Assembly (NCBI RefSeq): GCF_003479405.1
Contig: NZ_QUHB01000004.1
Span: 62,001 to 126,000 of the forward strand
Direction of reading: 5' to 3'
Origin: Eubacterium sp. AF16-48
Lineage (GTDB): Bacteria > Bacillota > Clostridia > Lachnospirales > Lachnospiraceae
DNA length: 64,000 nt
Shown piece by piece: positions 8,000-14,725 of the stretch. The notes under the pieces are model-generated. The model was not told the DNA's origin. It saw only the letters and a program-made list of their open reading frames with translations, and made no database searches. Position 1 is the stretch's first letter; every line of letters begins with the position of its first letter. A program made the position numbers and the translations under genes.

Positions 8000-8375
8000 C
8001 TGTTTTTACCTCCGTTAAAATGTCCAAAAGGCGATGTAATTCCTCTGTGGATAGATTTGCCATTCTTGCAGCTTTTATTGCTTCGGTGAGATTGTTTTCT
8101 ACTTTGCAAATAAGCTGCTCCTTAATCAGTTCTGAACCAGACCCCATTACGAAACATCCACGCCCCTGCACATTTTTAACAAAGCCCTCTTGCTCTAATT
8201 CTGTGTATGCCTTTGTCACTGTTAAGACGCTGATCTTTAAGTCTTTGGCAAGTGTTCTAAGGGAGGGCAAAGTTTCTTCGGCTTGAAGCTCGCCAGATAA
8301 AATAGCCGCCTTGATCTGCTGTTTAATCTGCTCGTATATGGGGACGCCAGATACATTTGAAATAATCAGTTTCAT
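7992..8375 (-). CDS. GntR-family regulator (YtrA subfamily)
   Basis: 127-aa repressor. The N-terminal GntR winged helix (VPIYEQIKQQIKAAILSGEL, LPSLRTLAKDLKISVLTVTKAYTELEQEGFV, GRGCFV) is followed by a short helical dimerisation tail instead of a large effector domain, as in YtrA proteins. It is the first gene of the exporter operon and has a palindromic operator just upstream (8401-8430), so autoregulation is expected. The inducer in relatives is a cell-wall-active antibiotic; for this one it is unknown. Confidence 0.92.
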   Translation of the reverse strand: MKLIISNVSGVPIYEQIKQQIKAAILSGELQAEETLPSLRTLAKDLKISVLTVTKAYTELEQEGFVKNVQGRGCFVMGSGSELIKEQLICKVENNLTEAIKAARMANLSTEELHRLLDILTEVKTDD

Positions 8376-8400
8376 TGCTGCATCCTCCGTGTGTTTTAAC

Positions 8401-8430
8401 TGTTATGCTGTTGTGTATAACAGTATAACA
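8401..8430. promoter_or_regulatory. Operator palindrome of the GntR/ABC operon
   Basis: Nested inverted repeat: outer TGTTAT...ATAACA and inner TGTT-ATACAC-AACA, 26 bp upstream of the GntR start. The position and symmetry fit a YtrA-type operator. Confidence 0.7.
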
Positions 8431-8479
8431 TGCAAGGCTCCAAAAAGCAATATAGTTTAAGAAAAGTTCATAATAGCAA

Positions 8480-8519
8480 AAATTGGTCGGGATAATAAAA
8501 TTACTATCCTGACCAATTT
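8480..8519 (-). terminator. Intrinsic terminator downstream of copy 2
   Basis: 15-bp arms with one mismatch (AAATTGGTC... / ...GACCAATTT), 10-nt loop, followed on the minus strand by TTTTTGC. It separates the copy-2 membrane gene from the GntR operon. Confidence 0.75.
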
Positions 8520-8635
8520 CTTTTAACAGGAAGTGCCTATTTCATCCGCTAATATTCCATCCAACTTTATTCCATAAAAAACACCCCGCCTAATCAGTTC
8601 CGGGATATTTACCAGAGTAGTAATGAGGCTGTATT

Positions 8636-8893
8636 TTACTTTCTTTGTTTGCAGTAAATGCGGAACGCTGCTGCGCCAGTGGCTGCCAACTGTACCAGAA
8701 GCAGCACAGCAAACAGACCGAAACTCTCATAGTAGAACAGTTCATCCCAAAACAGGAGAACATCACAGAGGGCAGTCAAGGCAACCGTCCAGCGGATGTG
8801 CCGGGCCAGCCATTGCCGGAACACCAGCACAAGGACAACGGGCGGTACGATCAGCAGCGCCAGATTCAAAATCAAGGTCGGGGTCAGTTCCAT
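8636..8893 (-). CDS. Small two-span membrane protein, copy 2
   Basis: 85-aa membrane protein. A first helix (LILNLALLIVPPVVLVLVF) is followed by RQWLARHIRWTVALTALCDV, then WDELFYYESFGLFAVLLLVQ and a basic end (FRIYCKQRK). GAGGAGG lies 7-8 nt before the ATG at 8893. It is almost identical to copy 3 at 11754-12014 and shares its promoter region, including the 42-bp-spaced boxes. Copy 3 sits at the head of a BceAB-type operon; copy 2 stands alone before a terminator, probably having lost its transporter. Function unknown; a link to sensing or transport of cell-envelope antimicrobials is inferred from copy 3. Confidence 0.8.
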   Translation of the reverse strand: MELTPTLILNLALLIVPPVVLVLVFRQWLARHIRWTVALTALCDVLLFWDELFYYESFGLFAVLLLVQLAATGAAAFRIYCKQRK

Positions 8894-9013
8894 TGCGTCG
8901 CCTCCTCACTTTTGTTGATAAGGGTATTGTAAAACCCCAATGTCAGCGAAGTGTTACAGCGGCTAAGAAATTTCAATGAAAATCGGGGTGAAATGTTACA
9001 ACGCTCGGACACT
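8643..9013. repeat. Long direct repeat, left copy
   Basis: About 370 bp, roughly 94% alike by eye to 11761-12133 in the same orientation. It covers the small membrane gene plus its promoter and operator boxes. The two copies bracket the transporter genes at 9038-11748. A third, partial copy is at 4970-5081. Confidence 0.85.
8926..9006 (-). promoter_or_regulatory. Promoter and response-regulator boxes upstream of copy 2 (degenerate)
   Basis: On the minus strand, TACAAT (8926-8931) is preceded by a box at 8937-8954 matching 15 of 18 bases of the intact box at 12058-12075. A second GTAACATTTC box begins 42 bp further upstream. The spacing is conserved but the mismatches suggest weaker regulation. 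Confidence 0.6.
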
Positions 9014-9037
9014 TTTATATTAGTTGGGTCTACTTCC

Positions 9038-11068
9038 TTAGTCTACAATCCGTAATCTCTCAACCAACGGAGTTTTTTGTAAACTGTAAAAAGCGGAAAT
9101 AGTAATCATCAAAATAATCAGAACCACCACAATGCAATATACAGTAAACAATGCTAATGGAAATGTATATGACAAATAGAAAATCCCTGCACTTATCAAG
9201 CCTTTTATCAATATCTGCCCTAAAATAATTCCCAATATCAGAGTAAGTATCAAGCTTCCTATCGCCAATACACAACTTTCGCATAGTGCCATTTTTTCTG
9301 TTTGTTTCCTAGTCATACCGATGGATTGAAACATAGCGTATTCCCGCTTTTTTGTTGCTATATTTGTAATGATTGTACTTGCGAAAGTAATGATACTAAA
9401 AAGCAGCAAGAATAGTGTTACGCCTATGATAGATATTCCTACCTGCCTTATAGTAGCTTCTTTTGAAGCAATCGCTTCTTGCATAGTCGTCAGTGTTAAT
9501 CCATCTGACATATCCACTAATTTCTCTAAAGATATTGTGGTGTGTTCCAATCCGGTATCATTTGCCTTTACAATCAACCTAATAGAAACATTAAAAGAAA
9601 CCGAATTTTCTGCTATCAATTCAGTGGGCATTAAAAACCAGCCGCCATAAATTGCTGTATTTGAATACAGATCACCATCTAATATGCCTCCCACTGTATA
9701 AGTTTTTTGGGTGCCATCCCCAAATGTAAATTCTACTGTATCGCCTTTAGAAATACCTTCTACACCATTTACAGCAACGATCTGGTTAGATTGAACAAGC
9801 TGTTGGTAATCCAAATCGCCTGATTCGCTGAATTGCTGAATAGAAGCAAAGTCATTAGCGGTAATAATAGAAAGTTGATCTTTGCCTGTGCTATTTTTCC
9901 CTGCCCAACTAATATCTGTTTCAACAACTTGCTTTATATTGCTAATGTTTGGAAACTCCATTATCTTTTGTTTGAAGTTTTCAATCTCTGAAACTTTCTC
10001 GCTGTATTTACCAGTGGTTTCAATCGCAAATTGTCCATACTGGTAGACATCTTTCTTTACAATAGACTCTGGATCAATGGAAGCGGTGTATGTCGCAGCT
10101 AAGACGAATAAAAGCCCGCTTAGGCCCAAAGAAAGCACAGAAACTAAAATGCTTTTCCAGTGTGATGTTATGCTTATGATTGCTAGCCCCAAAGAAGATA
10201 ATTTTCGTTTTTCTTTGTTAGTAACCTTACAATCAAAGCGTTCCATCATATATTTGCTGGAAAGGATCGGGGAAATGCTGAGGGCTATTTTTGTAGGTCT
10301 ATTTAACGATACTTTTACAACGAAATTGATGATAAGACTAATGATTATCCCCCAGAATACCGCAGCGATCCAATCCCAACCATCAGGTTGCAACAAATAT
10401 CCAGCAAGGCCGCCAATCAGTAGACCAATCGGAACCCCAATTCTACATAAAATTTTTCTTTCGTAGCGGATGATTTTCTTTGTTTGCTGCTGTGTCATTC
10501 CGACAGTACGAAGCTGCCCAAATTGCCGCACTTGATTTACAACAGATAAATAGAAAACATTGTAAATTACTAAAGCACTCACAATTATAATGAAGATTGC
10601 CACCCCCATAAGAACCATGTTTTTCTGATTTAATAGTCCTCCGTTGGGCAAACTATCCATGAATAAGTCGTTTCTTGTTACATGATGAATGTCATATTTT
10701 GAAGATATATTATCGACCGCAGAAGAAAAACCATATTGCGTCATTTTTGTGGCATCAACAATGGTAATTGAAGCATCGTACCCGTTTTCTGTTTCAGTTA
10801 CTTTGATGGATTCGATATTTTCCTCTGAATACAACAACTCAATTTGCTGCTGGGAAAGATCATAAAAAACAACTTGTGGCTGCCCTTCTGCCATTCTATC
10901 TTTTGTAGTTTCATATCCGCTTTCAAACATAATCAACATCATGAGTAGTGCTGTTGCAAAGACTATCGTAGTAAGCGAGAAACCCTTTTTAACTCGGTTT
11001 TTATCTATATCGTTTTTAGCAATTTTTTTCGTGATAGCACTGGTATCATTCTCAAAAGGCCATGTCAT
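9038..11068 (-). CDS. FtsX-family ABC permease (antimicrobial-peptide transporter type)
   Basis: 676-aa permease with two FtsX domains. An N-terminal span and extracytoplasmic region (residues about 50-150) are followed by three spans with VRQFGQLRTVGMTQQQTKKII. A second span and large extracellular region (about 330-520) is followed by three C-terminal spans with KKREYAMFQSIGMTRKQTEKMALCE. This duplicated layout is that of MacB/BceB-like transporters. AAGGAGG lies upstream of the ATG at 11068. It is 14 bp downstream of its ATPase gene. The gene is clearly more AT-rich than the ATPase and two-component genes beside it, suggesting a different origin or exchange of the permease. Confidence 0.9.
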   Translation of the reverse strand: MTWPFENDTSAITKKIAKNDIDKNRVKKGFSLTTIVFATALLMMLIMFESGYETTKDRMAEGQPQVVFYDLSQQQIELLYSEENIESIKVTETENGYDASITIVDATKMTQYGFSSAVDNISSKYDIHHVTRNDLFMDSLPNGGLLNQKNMVLMGVAIFIIIVSALVIYNVFYLSVVNQVRQFGQLRTVGMTQQQTKKIIRYERKILCRIGVPIGLLIGGLAGYLLQPDGWDWIAAVFWGIIISLIINFVVKVSLNRPTKIALSISPILSSKYMMERFDCKVTNKEKRKLSSLGLAIISITSHWKSILVSVLSLGLSGLLFVLAATYTASIDPESIVKKDVYQYGQFAIETTGKYSEKVSEIENFKQKIMEFPNISNIKQVVETDISWAGKNSTGKDQLSIITANDFASIQQFSESGDLDYQQLVQSNQIVAVNGVEGISKGDTVEFTFGDGTQKTYTVGGILDGDLYSNTAIYGGWFLMPTELIAENSVSFNVSIRLIVKANDTGLEHTTISLEKLVDMSDGLTLTTMQEAIASKEATIRQVGISIIGVTLFLLLFSIITFASTIITNIATKKREYAMFQSIGMTRKQTEKMALCESCVLAIGSLILTLILGIILGQILIKGLISAGIFYLSYTFPLALFTVYCIVVVLIILMITISAFYSLQKTPLVERLRIVD

Positions 11069-11082
11069 AGCCTACCACCTCC

Positions 11083-11748
11083 TTATTCCACAATCTTGCC
11101 GTCCTCAATGCGGACAATCCGATCTGCAAGGCGGGCTATGTCGTCATTGTGGGTAATCATCACAACAGTTTGCCGGAACTCCGCACTGGTACGCTTGATA
11201 AGCCCCAGCACCTCGGCACTGGTCTTGCTGTCAAGGTTGCCGGTCGGCTCGTCGGCCAGCACAATAGCCGGTTTGGTAATCAGGGCGCGGGCAATCGCCA
11301 CACGCTGCTGCTGTCCGCCGGAAAGATTGTTCGGCATATTTTTCAGTTTATCTTCCAGTCCCAGCAGGTGAACGATCTCGTCCAAAAACTTCTGATCCAC
11401 CGTGTCCCCGTCCAGCTCCACCGGCAGGACGATGTTCTCATACACATTCAGGATCGGAACAAGGTTATAGTTCTGGAAGATAAAGCCGATGTTGCGGCGG
11501 CGAAAGATGGTAAGCTGTTCGTCGTTCATCTTCGACAGTTCTTTGTCCCGGACAATCACATTGCCAGAAGTAGGGGTGTCCAGCCCGCCCATCATGTGAA
11601 GCAGGGTAGACTTGCCGCTGCCGGAGGTTCCCACAACGGCCACAAATTCGCCGTCCTCCACGGAGAAGTTCACACCGTCAAGGGCGCGGGTGATGTTCGG
11701 CTCTGTGCCGTAATACTTTTTCAGGTCGATAGTCTGTAAAATGCTCAT
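11083..11748 (-). CDS. ABC transporter ATPase (BceA/MacB type)
   Basis: 221-aa ATPase with canonical motifs: Walker A GTSGSGKST, Q-loop FQNYNLVP, signature LSGGQQQR, Walker B IVLADEPTGNLD, and H-loop MITHND. This is the LolD/MacB/BceA group that pairs with FtsX permeases. The ATG at 11748 (MSILQT) is preferred to a TTG at 11757 because AAAGGA sits right against the TTG but 9 nt before the ATG. It follows the copy-3 small membrane gene by 5 bp and precedes the permease, making one operon under the promoter at about 12050. Confidence 0.94.
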   Translation of the reverse strand: MSILQTIDLKKYYGTEPNITRALDGVNFSVEDGEFVAVVGTSGSGKSTLLHMMGGLDTPTSGNVIVRDKELSKMNDEQLTIFRRRNIGFIFQNYNLVPILNVYENIVLPVELDGDTVDQKFLDEIVHLLGLEDKLKNMPNNLSGGQQQRVAIARALITKPAIVLADEPTGNLDSKTSAEVLGLIKRTSAEFRQTVVMITHNDDIARLADRIVRIEDGKIVE

Positions 11749-11753
11749 AAAAT

Positions 11754-12014
11754 TCAATCCTTTTTTTGTTTGTTGTAAATGCGGAACGCTGCTGCGCCGG
11801 TGGCCGCCAACTGCACCAGAATCAGCACAGCGAACAGGCCGAAGCTCTCATAGTAGAACAGTTCATCCCAAAATAGGAGAACATCACAGAGAGCAGTCAA
11901 GGCAACCGTCCAGCGGATGTGCCGGGTCAGCCATTGCCGGAACACCAGCACAAGGGCAACGGGCGGGACGATCAGCAGCGCCAGATTCAAAATCAATGTC
12001 GGGGTCAGTTCCAT
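11754..12014 (-). CDS. Small two-span membrane protein, copy 3
   Basis: 86 aa, nearly identical to copy 2 apart from a few substitutions and an extra C-terminal residue. First gene of the small-protein/ATPase/permease operon. GAGGAGG lies 8 nt before the ATG at 12014. Two hydrophobic helices are joined by a short basic stretch (RQWLTRHIRWTV). Its constant position before a BceAB-type transporter suggests an accessory subunit or a protein acting in the same antimicrobial response. No characterised family is recognised. Confidence 0.8.
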   Translation of the reverse strand: MELTPTLILNLALLIVPPVALVLVFRQWLTRHIRWTVALTALCDVLLFWDELFYYESFGLFAVLILVQLAATGAAAFRIYNKQKKD

Positions 12015-12133
12015 TGCGTCGCCTCCTCACTTTTGTTGATAAGGGTATTGTAAAACCCAAATGTCCGCGAAATGTTACAGCGGCCAAAAAATTTCATTGA
12101 AAATCGGGGTGAAATGTTACAACGCTCGGACAT
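11761..12133. repeat. Long direct repeat, right copy
   Basis: Partner of 8643-9013 (about 94% alike, same orientation). Homologous recombination between the two would delete the ABC ATPase and permease. Confidence 0.85.
12047..12125 (-). promoter_or_regulatory. Promoter with OmpR-type response-regulator boxes for the transporter operon
   Basis: On the minus strand, -10 TACAAT (12047-12052) lies 5 bp downstream of the box ACATTTCGCGGACATTTG (12058-12075). The box is an 11-bp-period direct repeat (ACATTT-N5-ACATTT) occupying the -35 region. A further GTAACATTTC half site begins at 12111, exactly 42 bp (about four helical turns) upstream. The identical 18-bp box lies at the same distance from the -10 of the two-component operon (14401-14418). 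Confidence 0.72.
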
Positions 12134-12147
12134 TTCAAAAAAATTCA

Positions 12148-12177
12148 CGGCGGACAGCCGGAAATGGTCGTCCGCCG
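12148..12177 (-). terminator. Intrinsic terminator of the two-component operon
   Basis: Perfect 8-bp arms CGGCGGAC/GTCCGCCG, then TGAATTTTTTTG on the minus strand, just after the gene ending at 12197. Confidence 0.8.
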
Positions 12178-12196
12178 AATCATACTACACAATCTT

Positions 12197-12613
12197 TTAG
12201 ATAGATTGATTGTGAAATAATTTCAATCCAATCACCACATCTATCATAAGTTCCACAATGAGAATTATACTAATGGCAACATTAAAATTACATAGGTTAT
12301 ATAATCCGATATAGATTTCACAAGTAAGAAATACAACTTGCAGACACAAATTTAAGTATGTCACTAAATGCTCGTTAGTTCTATTCCACAATCTAAACAG
12401 GAACATTGTAAAAATAGGTTTTCCCGTAAAAGCAAAAAGCACTGACAATACCGGCACCAAAAATACATAGTAAGAATCTACTGCATTGCTGGGGGATGTA
12501 CCTACCCATTGAATTGCTATTTTATCAGGAACAACGAAAAATAAAACAATAGATAAAATAACATTGATTATTAAGATGATTGTTGTTGCTTTGCAAAAAT
12601 TGATTTTTTTCAT
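12197..12613 (-). CDS. DUF1648-like membrane protein
   Basis: 138-aa protein with four hydrophobic spans. The N-terminal helix IILIINVILSIVLFFVV is followed by PDKIAIQWVGTSPSNAVDS, which resembles the short extracellular 'LPDxIPxHW' signature of DUF1648 (SdpI-type immunity proteins). Three further spans follow. GGAG lies 8 nt upstream of the ATG. It is the third gene after the response regulator and kinase and ends at a terminator. An immunity or sensing role beside an antimicrobial-peptide response system is plausible but inferred. Confidence 0.65.
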   Translation of the reverse strand: MKKINFCKATTIILIINVILSIVLFFVVPDKIAIQWVGTSPSNAVDSYYVFLVPVLSVLFAFTGKPIFTMFLFRLWNRTNEHLVTYLNLCLQVVFLTCEIYIGLYNLCNFNVAISIILIVELMIDVVIGLKLFHNQSI

Positions 12614-12640
12614 GGTGTTTTCTCCTGTTATAAGTGTGCT

Positions 12641-13672
12641 TTATTTAGTCGGCAACATAATGGAAAATTCCGAACCCTTGCCCGGCTCCGAAACCACTTT
12701 GATATAGCCGCCCTGCCGTGTTACGATCTCGCGGGCCAGATACAGGCCAATGCCCACGCCCTGCTGTTCGTGTACTTCTTCCTCACGATAGAAGCGCCGG
12801 AAGATGGCGGCCTGATTGCTTTCGGAAATGCCCTTGCCGGTGTCGGCTACTTTGATTTCCACATACATTTCCCACAGCACCACCGACACAGCGATTTTCC
12901 CGCCTGCCGGGGTGTACTTCACCGCATTGTCCAGCAGGTTAAAAAGGGCTTCGGATGTCCACTTGCTGTCATGGAAAACGGTCAAATCCTCCGGGCAGTC
13001 CACGGACACGACGATTTCCTTTTTCTCTGCTGCATACACAATTCCACTCATGGCCTGTGCCACGGTATCAAAGAGGCGGCCCGGTTTCTTATCCAACTGG
13101 ATCACGCCCGTTTCCAGCCGGGAAGTTTTCACAAGGGCCTGAAAGAGAAAGTCCAGCTTATCCGTCTGGCTGCGGATTCCCCGGATAAAGTCGGTGCGCT
13201 CCGCCTTGGTCATAGGCTTTTCCAGCAGCGTGTCCGTCGCCATTTTCAGATTGCTTACCGGCGTTTTCACTTGATGGGAAATATCCGATACAAGGGTCTG
13301 TAACTCCTGCCGTTCCTCGTCCACCCGGCGGCGGTTCTCCTGCATGATCTGATAGAGCCTTGCCAGCCGGTGTCCAATTCTGGCAAGCTGGGTTTCGCTG
13401 TCCTCTGGCCGCTGGGGCGCTTCATTTCCGGCGATCATGTGGTCTAAAGTCTGGCATAGGTCAGCGGTAAACTGCGACAGTCGCTTTCCAAACGCCTGCG
13501 TCAGTACAAAAATCCCCACAAGGGCGCACAGCAGCAGCGCCCCGCCCGTCAGCAGCACCGCCGTCTGTTTTGTCACAAGAAACAGGGCTATGGTGATCCC
13601 GGACATGGAAAGGACAAGCCCCATTGCTACCCGGCCAAACAGCCGCTTTACCGAGAGATTTTGCAACTTCAT
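12641..13672 (-). CDS. Sensor histidine kinase, short intramembrane-sensing type
   Basis: 343-aa kinase with two N-terminal spans separated by only a few residues (MGLVLSMSGITIALFLV, AVLLTGGALLLCALVGIFV), so there is almost no extracellular sensor. It continues with a HAMP-like linker, the HisKA H-box DISHQVKTPVSNL, N-box NLLDNAVKYTPAGG, G1 VADTGKGIS and G2 GVGIGLYLA. This layout resembles BceS-like kinases that sense through an ABC transporter. ATG 13672 overlaps the stop of the response-regulator gene (ATGA), showing coupling. It probably responds with the FtsX transporter to a peptide antibiotic. Confidence 0.93.
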   Translation of the reverse strand: MKLQNLSVKRLFGRVAMGLVLSMSGITIALFLVTKQTAVLLTGGALLLCALVGIFVLTQAFGKRLSQFTADLCQTLDHMIAGNEAPQRPEDSETQLARIGHRLARLYQIMQENRRRVDEERQELQTLVSDISHQVKTPVSNLKMATDTLLEKPMTKAERTDFIRGIRSQTDKLDFLFQALVKTSRLETGVIQLDKKPGRLFDTVAQAMSGIVYAAEKKEIVVSVDCPEDLTVFHDSKWTSEALFNLLDNAVKYTPAGGKIAVSVVLWEMYVEIKVADTGKGISESNQAAIFRRFYREEEVHEQQGVGIGLYLAREIVTRQGGYIKVVSEPGKGSEFSIMLPTK

Positions 13673-14361
13673 TTTGCCTCGCCTCCCGTCCATTGATAGC
13701 CCATGCCGTAAACAGTTTTGATGTAGGGCGCGCCGCCGTCGGATTCGATCTTACTCCGAATCCGGCTGATGGAGGTTGTCAGGGTGTGTTCGTCCACAAA
13801 CTTCTCGTCTATATCCCACAGCTTTTCCAAAAGCTGCCCACGGGTCAGCACTTGCCGGGGATTTTTACGGAACAGGTTCAGCATTTTGTACTCCATCGGG
13901 GATAGGGTCAGGGGCTTGCCGTTTAAGGAAGCCGTCTGCTCCGAGAAGTCCAGAAACAGCCGCCCGTCGTCGTAAATGTCCTTGGCCGGTTTGTGGTGTT
14001 CCAGCATGGCGAACATGGCTTTGATTTTTCGCTGCAAGGCCCCGATCACAAAGGGCTTTGTGATGTAGTCCACCGCGCCCACCTCATAGCCCCGTATCTG
14101 GTCGCTCTCCTGATCGTTAGCGGTCAGGAAAATCACAATGGTGTCCGGGTGCTGGGGCTTTATCAGTTTGCACAGCTCAAAACCGTTGCCGTCCGGCAGG
14201 TTGATGTCCAGCAGCACTAAGTCAAATTCCCGCTGGCGTATGGCTTCGGCTGCGGTTCTGGCGTTTAGGGCAGAAGTCACGCCGTAGCCGTCTGCGGTCA
14301 GGTTATAGTCTAACATCTTATTCAAAAAACTGTCGTCCTCGACAATTAAAATCTGCTTCAT
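13669..14361 (-). CDS. OmpR-family response regulator
   Basis: 230-aa regulator. The receiver domain has acidic pair VEDD, phospho-acceptor Asp in LVLLDINLPDGNG, a Thr (FLTAND) and Lys (YITKPF). The C-terminal winged helix has LTLSPMEYKMLNLFRKNPRQV, FVDEHTLTTSISRIRSKIE and TVYGMGYQW. The ATG at 14361 has AAAGGAAG upstream. Its promoter contains the same 18-bp direct-repeat box as the transporter operon, so it very likely activates both. The whole unit (regulator, kinase, DUF1648-like) is more GC-rich than the neighbouring permease. Confidence 0.94.
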   Translation of the reverse strand: MKQILIVEDDSFLNKMLDYNLTADGYGVTSALNARTAAEAIRQREFDLVLLDINLPDGNGFELCKLIKPQHPDTIVIFLTANDQESDQIRGYEVGAVDYITKPFVIGALQRKIKAMFAMLEHHKPAKDIYDDGRLFLDFSEQTASLNGKPLTLSPMEYKMLNLFRKNPRQVLTRGQLLEKLWDIDEKFVDEHTLTTSISRIRSKIESDGGAPYIKTVYGMGYQWTGGEAK

Positions 14362-14389
14362 ATTCTCACTTCCTTTGCTTTTTGCAGAT

Positions 14390-14418
14390 AGTATAACAGG
14401 CAAATGTCCGCGAAATGT
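14390..14418 (-). promoter_or_regulatory. Autoregulated promoter of the two-component operon
   Basis: On the minus strand, -10 TATACT (14390-14395) is preceded after 5 bp by ACATTTCGCGGACATTTG (14401-14418), identical in sequence and spacing to the box at 12058-12075. Confidence 0.75.
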
Positions 14419-14569
14419 TACAGCGGACAAAAAATTTTAATTTTTTGCATTTCTCTGTTATAGCAGTTCAAAATAACAACTCTATTATAGGCAGTTATCA
14501 AAGGTTTATCAATGCGGCAACTGTAAACAGATCCTCTGCCAAAAACTCTTAAAACTACTGGCAAGCAAT

Positions 14570-14702
14570 GCAATCTTACGTAAGATTGCGTATTTAGCAG
14601 AAATCCCGTTCCCGGAATTCCTGCTAAATGCTTGTTGGTGACATATCCCCAAACCCCTGAGATCATTGCCGGTGGCAATGGCTGCGCGTTCCGTTGGAAC
14701 GC
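14570..14702. other. Cluster of four inverted repeats; candidate oriT or terminator complex
   Basis: Between the response-regulator promoter and the end of the relaxase gene lie: the 20-bp palindrome GCAATCTTACGTAAGATTGC (14570-14589); TTTAGCAG/CTGCTAAA arms (14593-14628); ATTGCC-GGT-GGCAAT (14665-14679); and GCGTTCC-GTT-GGAACGC (14686-14702). No T tract follows the last hairpin. Such a stack beside a relaxase gene is typical of an origin of transfer. No nick motif can be assigned by eye. Confidence 0.42.
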
Positions 14703-14725
14703 TGAAAACGAAAAGCTGACAAACC

